64,000 bases of DNA from Desulfobacterales bacterium (lineage in GTDB: Bacteria; Desulfobacterota; Desulfobacteria; Desulfobacterales; JAIPEE01), in the NCBI GenBank assembly GCA_021737275.1, contig JAIPEE010000013.1:1-64000 (forward strand), in the 5' to 3' direction. Shown piece after piece: positions 1-8,214 of the stretch; the stretch's first letter is position 1, and each line of letters begins with the position of its first letter. A program made the position numbers and the translations under genes. The notes beneath the pieces were generated by a model, which made no database searches, was not told where the DNA came from, and saw only the letters and a program-made list of their open reading frames with translations.

Positions 1-240
1 ATTCAAACCGCCAAATGAGCCATTTTGTACCTGACTGTAGTAAAGGGTGCACCGTTAATTGTAAAAGAGCAAATTGTTAAAAATCATCCACCTATAAAAT
101 GAGATGCCAGGTGGAGCTGTAACTCTAAACTTTAGTTAAGTAAGTTAGGAGAAACAACCAAAGCACTTAGTACTGAGAACGACAAGCGTAACCATCAAAA
201 CCCTGCCAATTAAACAATAATCCAGATAAAAAGAGGTGTT
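1..240. other. Upstream region of the exopolysaccharide module
   Basis: AT-rich leader with no convincing coding frame. A gene ending before base 1 could lie to the left. An AGAGGTG Shine-Dalgarno sits just before the ATG at 241. I saw no convincing riboswitch, sigma-54 element or terminator here. Confidence 0.4.
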
Positions 241-1551
241 ATGCAGTATCGTGAAATTTTGATTCTGCTGTTAGTAAGTTGTGTCGCTATCTTCATAGCG
301 GCATCAGACCTGATGGCCGGTGATCTTAAAATTGATACCACACTTTCTACAAAAGTTGAGCGCAATAATAATATCTTTTATAGTTATCGTAACGAGCTTG
401 ATGATACCATAACAACTTTGTCAGGAACCCTGAAGCTGAAAGAGATAACTGAACGGTTTTATGCAGAACTTTCAGCCGGAATAGATAGCGTTATGTATTA
501 CGAGTATGAAGAGTTGGATGCAGTAGATCAATTCTACGATGCTAATCTTTTGTATAGGATAACGCCAAGACTTAAGGGATTTGGGGGTGTAGGGTATGTC
601 CGTGATTCAAGGCCGGATAGAGATCTTGATACAACGGGAGAATCCCTTCCGTTTTTAGGAACGTATAAAAGGGATAAGATAAATGGTAATGTCGGCTATG
701 AATACCGGCTTACGGAAATTTCAAAGACATCCGTATCATATAGCTATAATGATACCAATTATGATGATATACAGTATACGGATTATTGGGTTCAACAACT
801 CAATCTTGGATATAGTCACTCTCTTAATGAGTATTTAAGAAATACGTCACTAAAACTGAATTTTGCTTATTCCGATTATAACTATCGGAAAACAGTAGAA
901 AAAGTTATTGCAAAAACTATTTTTGGTAACATTCCGGTGCCTGTTGATGTTGTTGCAGGCAATACATATTATGAATATGACAGTACTTCCACGGAAAGTT
1001 TATCCGGTACGGTCGGTTTTGAAAAAAACATGACCGAGCTCTGGTCGATTTCAGTTGATATTGGCCCTCAATATCATGAGACGACGTTTATACAGCCGTA
1101 TGCTGTACAGGGGTGCAGTACTATTTATGAAAATAAATCTTCAAGCAGCGGTTGGAGTGGTGTCGGAAGCCTTACGCTGGATTACTCCGGTGAATTTACG
1201 AACGTTAATATGCTTTTATCCCATGATTTGGGAGCTTCAAGCGGAAACAGCAGTTCTGTTGAACGAACTACTGCTAAAATATCAATCGGATATAAGCTTA
1301 CCCGGTTAAGTAGAATATATTTAAATAGCGGATATATCATAAATAAAGCTGAGGGCGGTGAGCTTTCTTTAACGGATACAGATGAAGTCTCTTCATGGAT
1401 TGAGCCAAAACTGCGCATTGGGTTTAATCGTTATATAGCGCTGGTATTATCGTACAAATACAATAATACAAAAAATAAGGTTAATGATAAATTCCGTGAG
1501 CGCAACCTTGTTTACGCACAACTTGTTTCAGATATTCAACTTCTGGATTAA
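241..1551 (+). CDS. Outer-membrane beta-barrel protein of an EPS/exosortase locus
   Basis: 436 aa. Residues 1-26 form a signal peptide ending at M-A-G-D. The rest is a series of short amphipathic strands rich in Tyr/Phe/Ser with polar turns, the pattern of a large outer-membrane barrel of the BBP2 / PEP-CTERM-associated family. It lies 97 bp before a GumC-like chain-length protein and a CpsD-like kinase, the usual company of such barrels, so a role in passing exopolysaccharide across the outer membrane is likely but inferred. No catalytic motif is visible. The start is ATG with an AGAGGTG ribosome-binding site. A general porin of unknown substrate is the main alternative. Confidence 0.75.
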   Translation: MQYREILILLLVSCVAIFIAASDLMAGDLKIDTTLSTKVERNNNIFYSYRNELDDTITTLSGTLKLKEITERFYAELSAGIDSVMYYEYEELDAVDQFYDANLLYRITPRLKGFGGVGYVRDSRPDRDLDTTGESLPFLGTYKRDKINGNVGYEYRLTEISKTSVSYSYNDTNYDDIQYTDYWVQQLNLGYSHSLNEYLRNTSLKLNFAYSDYNYRKTVEKVIAKTIFGNIPVPVDVVAGNTYYEYDSTSTESLSGTVGFEKNMTELWSISVDIGPQYHETTFIQPYAVQGCSTIYENKSSSSGWSGVGSLTLDYSGEFTNVNMLLSHDLGASSGNSSSVERTTAKISIGYKLTRLSRIYLNSGYIINKAEGGELSLTDTDEVSSWIEPKLRIGFNRYIALVLSYKYNNTKNKVNDKFRERNLVYAQLVSDIQLLD

Positions 1552-1648
1552 AATTGCCTGCCGGAGTCAGATAGATACAATCTTGAATTATATGTTATGT
1601 AATTTTTTTTATTCGCTTTAAAATTATTTATCCTTTCGGAGGTAAAAG

Positions 1649-3214
1649 ATGGATGTAAACACAATGACCCTGAGTGATTATATTGAAATTGTAAAAAGGC
1701 GTAAATGGAGCCTTATTATTCCATTTTGTGTAATTTTTATAATCACAGCACTTGTTGCACAGCTCCTTCCTTCAATTTTTAAATCAACCGCAACCATTTT
1801 GATTGAGGAACAGGAGATCTCTGAAGAGTTTGTGAAGGCGCCGGTAACCAGTTATGCTGAACAGAGAATTCAGATCATAAATCAACGTATTATGAGTTCT
1901 GTCCGTCTGCTTGAAATTATTAAGGAGTATGAATTATATTCAAATTACAAAGGGAAATGGACAACCGAGGAAATTGTTGAAAAGATGCGCGAAGATACCT
2001 TGCTTGAGCCGATCAGTACAGAAGTGGTTGACCCAAAGACCGGAAGACCTGGATCTGCAACAATTGCATTTACGCTTTCATATCAAGGTAAGGAAACACC
2101 TCAAAAAATTTATCAGGTGGCCAATGTTCTGACAACATTTTTTCTTGACGAAAACCTTACAGTCCGTGCTCAGCAGACAGAAGAAGCATCTCAATTTATG
2201 GAAGATGAGATGAAAAAGGTTAAAAAAGAGATGGGGCTTGTCGAGTCCAAGATTGCAGAGTTCAAGGAGAGGCATGTCAATGAGTTGCCTGAGATGCTTA
2301 CAATGAATATCCAGGGACTGGATGGGATAGAACGTAGAATTGATCAGATGAATGAGCAACTTCGCAGTGAAAAAGAACAGGAAGGATATCTGCAGGCTCA
2401 GCTGGTTATGGTTTCACCTGAATTGAAAGATAAGGATCGTCTTGCTGATTTGAAAGTTTCGCTGGCCTATTTAACAAGCCGTTATACAGATGAATATCCT
2501 GATGTAATCAAGGCAAAGGCTGAAATTGCAGAACTGGAAAAACAGATTCAGGAAACTAAAAAAGATTCAAAAAATGCCGGTGAGGCGGCCACTAATCCGG
2601 CATATGTAACACTATCCTCCCAGCTTTCCAGTACTCAGGCTGAAATCAAATCAATCAAAAAACAGATTGACGATCTTGAAGAGCGTGCAGAAGACTATCA
2701 GGCACGTATTGAAGCGGCTCCCCGTGTAGAAGAATCGTATAAGGTGCTGACATCTGAACGTGATAATATGCAGTATAAATATAATGATCTGATGCAGAAA
2801 ATGATGGAAGCCCGGGTTTCGCAAGGGCTTGAAAAAGAGCAGAAGGGAGAACGTTTTACATTGATTGATCCTCCCCGTCTTCCTGAAGAACCATATAGTC
2901 CCAATCGGCTTGCCATAATTCTAATAGGATTTGTTATGGGAATAGGGGTCGGTGTTGGTGTGCTGGCGCTTAAGGAGTTTTCTGATAATTCAATACGTTC
3001 GCCGGAAGCACTTACACGTCTGACCTCTTTTCCTGTTTTAAGCTGTGTGCCTGAATTTATTACGCCTGCACAGGAAATTTTCCAAAAAAGAAAACTCAAA
3101 CTTTCTATTGCCGGTTCCATTGCCTTTTTAGTCTTGTGTATCCTTGCATTTCACTTTTTTGTGATGGATCTTGACATTTTCTGGGCAAAACTGATGCGTA
3201 AAACTGTAATATAG
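1649..3214 (+). CDS. GumC/Wzz-family polysaccharide chain-length determinant
   Basis: 521 aa inner-membrane polysaccharide co-polymerase. It shows the Wzz layout: cytoplasmic N-terminus, TM1 at about 20-40, a long periplasmic coiled-coil region (about 170-390), a proline-rich P-x-x-P motif (PRLPEEPYSP) just before TM2 at about 421-441, and an unusual third hydrophobic segment near 485-503. Such proteins set chain length for Wzy-made or exported polysaccharide and work with a BY-kinase, which is the next gene, 34 bp downstream. ATG start with a CGGAGGT Shine-Dalgarno. The family call is firm; the polysaccharide is unknown because the glycosyltransferases lie outside the window. Confidence 0.9.
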   Translation: MDVNTMTLSDYIEIVKRRKWSLIIPFCVIFIITALVAQLLPSIFKSTATILIEEQEISEEFVKAPVTSYAEQRIQIINQRIMSSVRLLEIIKEYELYSNYKGKWTTEEIVEKMREDTLLEPISTEVVDPKTGRPGSATIAFTLSYQGKETPQKIYQVANVLTTFFLDENLTVRAQQTEEASQFMEDEMKKVKKEMGLVESKIAEFKERHVNELPEMLTMNIQGLDGIERRIDQMNEQLRSEKEQEGYLQAQLVMVSPELKDKDRLADLKVSLAYLTSRYTDEYPDVIKAKAEIAELEKQIQETKKDSKNAGEAATNPAYVTLSSQLSSTQAEIKSIKKQIDDLEERAEDYQARIEAAPRVEESYKVLTSERDNMQYKYNDLMQKMMEARVSQGLEKEQKGERFTLIDPPRLPEEPYSPNRLAIILIGFVMGIGVGVGVLALKEFSDNSIRSPEALTRLTSFPVLSCVPEFITPAQEIFQKRKLKLSIAGSIAFLVLCILAFHFFVMDLDIFWAKLMRKTVI

Positions 3215-3248
3215 AAATTTATGTTTTAATAAATATTGAGGTATATAT

Positions 3249-4085
3249 ATGAAAATACAAAAAGCAATTGATAAAGCCAGAAAAAACCAGCAGAAAAATG
3301 AACGTCGGGATAATACAATGGCTTTGAATTCCGGCCATGAGCATGATGACTGGCGGGCACCTGATTATGATTCATCTCTTTCTGTTGAAATTAATGAAAA
3401 AAAGGCTGTTGAAAATAATTGCGTATGCTTGAAATCAGAATCCTTTGAAATGGATCACTACAAGGTCTTACGGACCATGATTGAACAGAAGGCTAAAAGT
3501 AACGGTTGGAACACAATAATGATTACCAGCCCCAATCCCGGTGAAGGGAAAACACTGACAGCCATTAATCTGAGTCTTACTTTTGCCCGGGCATACAATC
3601 AAACGGTTCTTCTGGTGGATGCAGATCTTCGTCATCAGAAAGTTCATGAATATCTTGGTCTGGATAGTTCAAAGGGCTTATCGGCTTATCTGCTCAAGGA
3701 AAAACCGGTTGAAGATCTCTTTATCTGGCCGGGTGTGGAGAAGTTGACGTTAATATCAGGTGGGAAACCGATCCACAATAGTACCGAATTGTTAGGTTCT
3801 CCGCGGATGAAAGCGCTGGTTGAAGAAATGAAATTACGTTATGAAGACCGTTATATCCTTTTTGATGCACCACCCCTTCTTTGTGGTGCTGATGCTCTTT
3901 CTCTTGAACCTCTGGTTGACAGCATTGTTATGGTTGTTGAAGCAGGGAGGACATCTGAAAAAGATATTGAAAAAGCAATGGAACTTATTCCAAAAGAAAA
4001 ATTTATTGGGTTTGTGCTCAACAGGCACCAGAGGGATAAAGTAGGAATGGGTGCTTATGGGTATCAGATGAGTACTGCTAATTAG
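3249..4085 (+). CDS. CpsD/CapB-family BY-kinase (EPS tyrosine autokinase)
   Basis: 278 aa cytoplasmic P-loop ATPase of the bacterial tyrosine kinase family. Walker A is SPNPGEGKT at about 94-102, Walker A' is LLVDADLR at about 121-128, and Walker B lies in the YILFDAPPLL stretch near 200-210. The N-terminal 60 residues are charged and poorly conserved. The C-terminus has only two tyrosines (GAYGYQ) rather than a long Tyr cluster. Separate kinase and Wzz genes, as here, are the arrangement of Gram-positive CpsC/CpsD and of many exosortase loci. It probably controls polymerisation through its partner at 1649-3214. No terminator is obvious after it. Confidence 0.88.
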   Translation: MKIQKAIDKARKNQQKNERRDNTMALNSGHEHDDWRAPDYDSSLSVEINEKKAVENNCVCLKSESFEMDHYKVLRTMIEQKAKSNGWNTIMITSPNPGEGKTLTAINLSLTFARAYNQTVLLVDADLRHQKVHEYLGLDSSKGLSAYLLKEKPVEDLFIWPGVEKLTLISGGKPIHNSTELLGSPRMKALVEEMKLRYEDRYILFDAPPLLCGADALSLEPLVDSIVMVVEAGRTSEKDIEKAMELIPKEKFIGFVLNRHQRDKVGMGAYGYQMSTAN

Positions 4086-4496
4086 CTTTAATTTATTATA
4101 ATCCGATTTAGAACTATTTTTATAAAGCTCCTGCCAGTTTTAAAACAGTTTAGCATATATACGCTGCTCTTTTATTCAAAAAGAATATATTGGGAATTAT
4201 CATTTCTTCATATAAGCAAAAATTATGATATATTTTAATATAATTATGATTTCGGTAACTTAAGATGCCATAATGACAAGTAGTATCTGTGAAAAAAAGC
4301 AATATGTAATAATAAAGCATGATATTTTCAGATATTAAAATACGATAAATATCATGCTTGTGGCGTATAGACATCATAACATAAATATGTGAGATTAAAC
4401 CCACAATTATTACTTAAAACTTATGAGTATGAAGAATTGGTTTTCAGGTCATTTTTTATTTAGTTTTAAAAAACATAAATAGGGGAGGAAAGAGCA
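4086..4496. other. Non-coding AT-rich spacer before the sorting-tail genes
   Basis: About 410 bp with no supported gene on either strand. It holds the dyad at 4315-4359 and the GGGGAGGAAAGAGC leader before the ATG at 4497. It probably carries a promoter for the 4497 gene, but I cannot place -35/-10 boxes reliably. Confidence 0.5.
4315..4359. repeat. Inverted repeat, 13-bp perfect arms
   Basis: Arms at 4315-4327 (AAGCATGATATTT) and 4347-4359 are exact reverse complements around a 19-nt centre. It lies in the long spacer between the kinase gene and the first sorting-tail gene and has no T-run, so it is more like an operator or mRNA leader structure than a terminator. Confidence 0.5.
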
Positions 4497-5321
4497 ATGA
4501 AGAAAGCATTAACAGCAATCGTTATGATTATGGCAGTTATTTTTATCGGAAGTACTATGGTTAAAGCTTCTGAAACATTATTTCGTGATAGTTTTGATAA
4601 TCCTGATAAAACGAAGTCAAAATGGTGGGATTCGAATCAGGATCTAAAATGGGGAGATTATGATATTTCAGGGACCTTTGAAAATACTCCGGACGGACAG
4701 TACAAGCTTACTGTTGATGAACCTACATCTTCCAGCAAATACATATATTCTTATGCTAATAATTATGGTGCATTGGATACGAACAGAACTGTTACTTCTT
4801 TTGATTTTATGCAAAAGAATGAATCAAAATTTACATATGATGGACTGGACGTCTGGTTTGAGAAAAAAAAGGATGAAGATCTGTATTACGATTTTAATAT
4901 AGAAATTGGTAAAAACGTATTTGGTTATCATCTTCCCGGAATGGCAGATGAGTATTATGAATACATTAGTCTTGAGGAAGTAACAAACGACTATTGGATG
5001 CAGTATGATACATGGTATAGTATGGAAGTTGGTTTCTGGAACTGGGGTATTATGGTAAGTATTCTGAATGCTGATGGTGGAAATATTTACACACACATTT
5101 TTGATCCTTGTGGGTGGAATAATGTTCGTACAGCAATAGATGCATACGGTGATCCTGTTTATTTTGATAATTTTCAAGTTGAAAAATTTCGAAGCGGCAT
5201 GGAAGCTAAAATTTATGACGAAATTCAGTCAGCTGTTCCAGTACCCGGTGCAGTATGGCTGCTTGGATCAGGCCTTCTTGGAATGGTTGGTCTTAGACGT
5301 AAACATAAAAATAAAAAATAA
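4497..5321 (+). CDS. Secreted protein with VPVP-type C-terminal sorting tail (copy 1)
   Basis: 274 aa. An N-terminal signal peptide ends near V-K-A-S. The body (about 27-240) is rich in Asp, Trp and Tyr and resembles the 6273 protein in layout: an N-terminal DSFDNP motif and a conserved YFDNFQVE near the end, suggestive of a beta-sandwich (LamG/concanavalin-like) fold. Residues 247-274 form a tripartite sorting tail: VPVPGAVW, a short hydrophobic stretch with GSG, then a basic end (RRKHKNKK). This is a VPLPA/PEP-CTERM-like signal expected to be handled by an exosortase not present in the window. The leader GGGGAGGAAAGAGC is shared with the 6273 gene. Function unknown; extracellular matrix or surface display is inferred. 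Confidence 0.8.
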   Translation: MKKALTAIVMIMAVIFIGSTMVKASETLFRDSFDNPDKTKSKWWDSNQDLKWGDYDISGTFENTPDGQYKLTVDEPTSSSKYIYSYANNYGALDTNRTVTSFDFMQKNESKFTYDGLDVWFEKKKDEDLYYDFNIEIGKNVFGYHLPGMADEYYEYISLEEVTNDYWMQYDTWYSMEVGFWNWGIMVSILNADGGNIYTHIFDPCGWNNVRTAIDAYGDPVYFDNFQVEKFRSGMEAKIYDEIQSAVPVPGAVWLLGSGLLGMVGLRRKHKNKK

Positions 5322-5324
5322 AAC

Positions 5325-5363
5325 AATAAGTCAGAATGCATACGCGGTGCATTCTGACTTATT
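5325..5363 (+). terminator. Hairpin terminator after sorting-tail gene 1
   Basis: Perfect 16-bp stem (5325-5340 with 5348-5363) and a 7-nt loop, starting four bases after the stop codon of the upstream gene. The T-run is short. Confidence 0.7.
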
Positions 5364-5409
5364 AGTAGCTGCCAGCTTATATATAAACAAGTAAAGCGTT
5401 GAGGGAAAA

Positions 5410-5985
5410 ATGAGAAAAAATCAAATCTTGAAAATGTTTATTTTGTCAATTTGTATAAGCCTTTTTACAAGCGGATTGGCACTGTCTTCAGTATTAAAAC
5501 TGGAAGATGTTGAGCCGGTTGGCTTTTCAGCTTATGGCGATTCACGTGGTGATATACTGCTGAGGATCAAAAACATTAATAAACAATGGAGCCTCAAAAA
5601 TATGTGGGCATTGGAATGGTCATTAACCGGTGAAGAAGACGATTTTGATACGCTGATTACCGGTAAAGGATTAGACCATATTATATTAGCGTCCGATTTC
5701 TCTCAAATATATTTTCAATTGGTAAACAAAAAAAACAATAATGTCATTGAAATGGCCGATCTTGTCTTTAAAACCGGAAATGATACAGATGATAATATGT
5801 GGGATAAACTGATGATATTCTGGAGCGGTAAAAACAGGATGAGGAAAACATTGGTATCAGCACTGGGTGATACCGATTTGTCCACCATGGTGCATACCCC
5901 TGTCCCTGTTCCTGCTGCTGCCTGGCTTCTTGGCTCCGGCTTGATTGGCATAGCCGGTTTTAGGCGTAAATTCAGTCGCATATAG
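5410..5985 (+). CDS. Secreted protein with VPVPAAAW sorting tail (copy 2)
   Basis: 191 aa. Signal peptide about 1-26 (ends G-L-A-L-S-S). The body is unlike the neighbouring sorting-tail proteins and I recognise no domain. Residues 165-191 are a VPVPAAAW, GSG, basic-end sorting tail, the most divergent of the four and closest to the canonical VPLPA form. ATG start 5 nt after a GAGGGA Shine-Dalgarno. It sits between two terminators, so it is probably a monocistronic unit. Likely exported and processed by an exosortase; substrate or role unknown. Confidence 0.75.
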   Translation: MRKNQILKMFILSICISLFTSGLALSSVLKLEDVEPVGFSAYGDSRGDILLRIKNINKQWSLKNMWALEWSLTGEEDDFDTLITGKGLDHIILASDFSQIYFQLVNKKNNNVIEMADLVFKTGNDTDDNMWDKLMIFWSGKNRMRKTLVSALGDTDLSTMVHTPVPVPAAAWLLGSGLIGIAGFRRKFSRI

Positions 5986-6272
5986 TATTATATTCATATT
6001 TTAAGCATTATGCATAATTGAAAGGCGGTATACATTCATGGTCTTCCGCCTTTTTTATACTATTTAGGTTTGGCTTTTCACATAAAAACACTATCTTGAT
6101 GTAATACAAATTCATTACATGGCAATATTGAAAAATACGAAAAAAATCATACTTGGGAGGTATTTACTTTGGCACCTTGAAATTGGTAATGTGCAATCAA
6201 TAATGTGTAAAAGGGTTGTAATATAAACCTTATTTAACGTACCACAAACCAATTATTAGGGGAGGAAAGAGC
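5986..6272. other. Intergenic region between sorting-tail genes 2 and 3
   Basis: Contains the terminator at 6021-6056, then about 215 bp of AT-rich sequence leading to the GGGGAGGAAAGAGC leader before 6273. No gene seen. A TTGGCAC near 6172 lacks the GC at -12 spacing, so it is not called a sigma-54 promoter. Confidence 0.4.
6021..6056 (+). terminator. Rho-independent terminator after sorting-tail gene 2
   Basis: Stem AAAGGCGG (6021-6028) with CCGCCTTT (6046-6053), followed by a T-run ending at 6056. Confidence 0.8.
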
Positions 6273-7115
6273 ATGAAGAAATTATTTATTTGTTTAACAC
6301 TTGTACTTTCACTGGTAGCATTTAATGGCGCAGCATCAGCGGCCACATTTACTGATGACTTTACAACAGATTCAGGTCTTTGGTATTTTTGGGATGCAGA
6401 TAATCCTGATTATGAAGGTGATGATGCTTATCTTACTACAGGTTCTATGGACATTACCGATGGTGTTCTGAACCTTAATCCTGATAAAAAGAGTAACTGG
6501 ATGTATGTTCAGGCATATGCAGCTGATTACGAATATATGTTCCTTGCAGGTGACACAACAATTTCTTTCGACGTTAAAAATACTTCAACAAGTGGATCCG
6601 GTGATGGCTGGGGTTTGGGACTTGAATTTGAAGATGGTTCAGCTTTTGATATCGAAATTGACTCATATACACTTGATAATGAACTTGGTTTTGTTCCGGC
6701 ACAGAATGGCGATAAATATTTTGCAGATTCATTTGCAGATAGCAACCTGTATCTGATGCCGGACATATGGTATACAACTACGGCAACATGGACAGCATCC
6801 TCTCTTAGTGTTGCAATTGCTTACACGGAAGATGGTGAAGATGCTTTTGGCAATCCTGTAGCTGCCGGTGATATTTTTTATGTAAAGACTGTAAACGATG
6901 GTGATATGCCTGAGCCCTTCTTTACTTGGGATTTTGATGCAACAAAAGATCTTTATGCAGCAGCTTATATCTGGGGTGATGGTGGAAGTCCGATAACATT
7001 TGATAACTTCGTAGTTGAAGGTACAATGGCAGAAGTTCCCGTTCCTGGCGCAGTATGGCTGTTTGGTTCAGGTCTTCTTGGTATGGTCGGTCTGAGACGT
7101 AGAAATAGAAAATAA
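6273..7115 (+). CDS. Secreted protein with VPVPGAVW sorting tail (copy 3)
   Basis: 280 aa. Classical signal peptide ending A-A-S-A-A. The body is acidic and aromatic-rich, with an FTDDFTTDSG start and an FDNFVVEG motif close to the tail, matching the layout of the 4497 protein (paralogues). Residues 255-280 are the sorting tail: VPVPGAVW, hydrophobic GSG stretch, RRRNRK. The shared leader GGGGAGGAAAGAGC ends directly at the ATG. Predicted to be secreted, cut and possibly attached to EPS or the surface by an exosortase. No enzymatic motif seen. Confidence 0.8.
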   Translation: MKKLFICLTLVLSLVAFNGAASAATFTDDFTTDSGLWYFWDADNPDYEGDDAYLTTGSMDITDGVLNLNPDKKSNWMYVQAYAADYEYMFLAGDTTISFDVKNTSTSGSGDGWGLGLEFEDGSAFDIEIDSYTLDNELGFVPAQNGDKYFADSFADSNLYLMPDIWYTTTATWTASSLSVAIAYTEDGEDAFGNPVAAGDIFYVKTVNDGDMPEPFFTWDFDATKDLYAAAYIWGDGGSPITFDNFVVEGTMAEVPVPGAVWLFGSGLLGMVGLRRRNRK

Positions 7116-7153
7116 TATAAACGTAATCTAAGTCTTCCAATAGATAAGAAAAG

Positions 7154-7187
7154 GCAGGGTGTGTCATCATGATCACCCTGCTTTTTT
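7154..7187 (+). terminator. Rho-independent terminator after sorting-tail gene 3
   Basis: Stem GCAGGGTG (7154-7161) with CACCCTGC (7174-7181), followed by six T (7182-7187). Confidence 0.85.
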
Positions 7188-7213
7188 AAAAAAATGCTAA
7201 TGGGGAACAAACA

Positions 7214-7912
7214 ATGAAAAATAGAATAGTACTTACAATAATTGTTACAGCATTCTGTTTTTTGATTTCTGTACCAGCAGCATTTGCTTCAGCGATTTGG
7301 GGAACAAACGCTGCAGATGAACTTGAAGGCAGTCGTTCAAGTGCAATAAATGATGGTATTACGGCAAACGCTGACTGGGCTGATGGTGGCATCAGTCTGA
7401 GCTGGAATATTGACCAGGAAGAAGGCCTCTGGACATATATCTACACCGCTGAGGTAACCACAAAACATGATGTCTCACACTTTATTCTTGAAGTTACAGA
7501 CACCGGTGAAGATCTTTTTAATATCTATGAAGGAACGGATGTTGAAATTGAAGGACCGGACACATTTACAAGCGGCGCATCAAACCCGGATATGCCAATT
7601 GAAATGTATGGCATCAAATTTGATTTTGGTGGCGATGACGGTATTGCAACCTATACCATCGTAACTGACCGGGCACCTGTTTATGGTGTGTTTTATGCCA
7701 AAAAGGGAAAAGATAAGGAGACGAAAAAATTCATTTCAGCCTGGAGCGATGCCTTAAATTATGGTGACTACAGAACAAATACAGACCTTAATGCAATGGA
7801 CTTTATCGTCCGTCCTGATGGCTCTGATGTTCCGGTTCCTGGCGCAGTATGGCTGTTCGGCTCAGGCCTCCTTGGTATGGTTGGTCTGAGACGCAGAAGT
7901 AAAAATAGATAG
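7214..7912 (+). CDS. Secreted protein with VPVPGAVW sorting tail (copy 4)
   Basis: 232 aa. Signal peptide ends A-A-F-A-S-A. The body (about 28-200) does not resemble copies 1 and 3 and I recognise no domain. Residues 206-232 are the sorting tail. Over a 70-bp stretch its tail DNA (7829-7898) differs from that of the 6273 gene at seven positions, all synonymous. A GGGGAAC Shine-Dalgarno precedes the ATG. It is followed by a strong terminator and then a group II intron remnant. Probably an exported EPS-associated protein. Confidence 0.78.
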   Translation: MKNRIVLTIIVTAFCFLISVPAAFASAIWGTNAADELEGSRSSAINDGITANADWADGGISLSWNIDQEEGLWTYIYTAEVTTKHDVSHFILEVTDTGEDLFNIYEGTDVEIEGPDTFTSGASNPDMPIEMYGIKFDFGGDDGIATYTIVTDRAPVYGVFYAKKGKDKETKKFISAWSDALNYGDYRTNTDLNAMDFIVRPDGSDVPVPGAVWLFGSGLLGMVGLRRRSKNR

Positions 7913-7935
7913 TAAATGATAGTCCGAATTAACTT

Positions 7936-7974
7936 AAAAAGACAGAATGTCGTACGGACATTCTGTCTTTTTTT
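7936..7974 (+). terminator. Strong rho-independent terminator after sorting-tail gene 4
   Basis: Perfect 16-bp stem (7936-7951 with 7957-7972), 5-nt loop, continuing into a T-run. The intron remnant begins two bases after the T-run. Confidence 0.88.
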
Positions 7975-7976
7975 AT

Positions 7977-8200
7977 GTGCGCCCGGCAGGGCGCATCCAC
8001 ATGGAGGTGCAAGTCCTCTACAGACCCGACAGAGGGAATTGTTAGCCGGACGGCAAGGGCGTTCATCGTGAGGTGGAATCTGAAGAAATCCGCAGACAAA
8101 GCGCCGGCCTGACGAAAATAAATCGCATATGAGGCAGTCATTCCGCATGAGGAGGCAATTATTTTCAAAGTCCGATACCTTTACGGAAGGTATGGTTTCG
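7977..8200 (+). mobile_element. Truncated group II intron (5' end / domain I remnant)
   Basis: Starts at GTGCGCCCGGCAGGGCGC, a bacterial group II intron 5' boundary (GUGCG), and continues with stretches I recognise from domain I: GGTGCAAGTCC (8009-8019), the segment with GCAAGGGCG, the segment TGAGGTGGAATCTGAAG (8070-8086), GGCCTGACGAA and CATATGAGGC. An AAGTCCGATACC near 8168 may be further domain I. Nothing resembling a reverse transcriptase, domain V or a 3' end follows; the minus-strand HD gene ends at 8215. It is therefore a dead remnant. The 3' limit is approximate. It lies immediately after a rho-independent terminator, the insertion preference known for class C group II introns, though I cannot assign the class. 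Confidence 0.8.
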
Positions 8201-8214
8201 GGTCAGGAGAATTT

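Noticed and set aside
1-240. c-di-GMP riboswitch upstream of the EPS operon
   Set aside because: Some short complementary stretches (CCACCT/AGGTGG) but no conserved GEMM core.
4150-4404. 84-aa minus-strand open frame in the spacer before the sorting-tail genes
   Set aside because: No ribosome-binding site, low-complexity content, and it crosses the 4315-4359 dyad.
6165-6190. Sigma-54 promoter before the 6273 sorting-tail gene
   Set aside because: TTGGCAC is present but the bases at -12 are TT, not GC.
7768-8168. Minus-strand open frames across the intron remnant
   Set aside because: They read through the terminator and domain I; structured RNA explains the sequence better.
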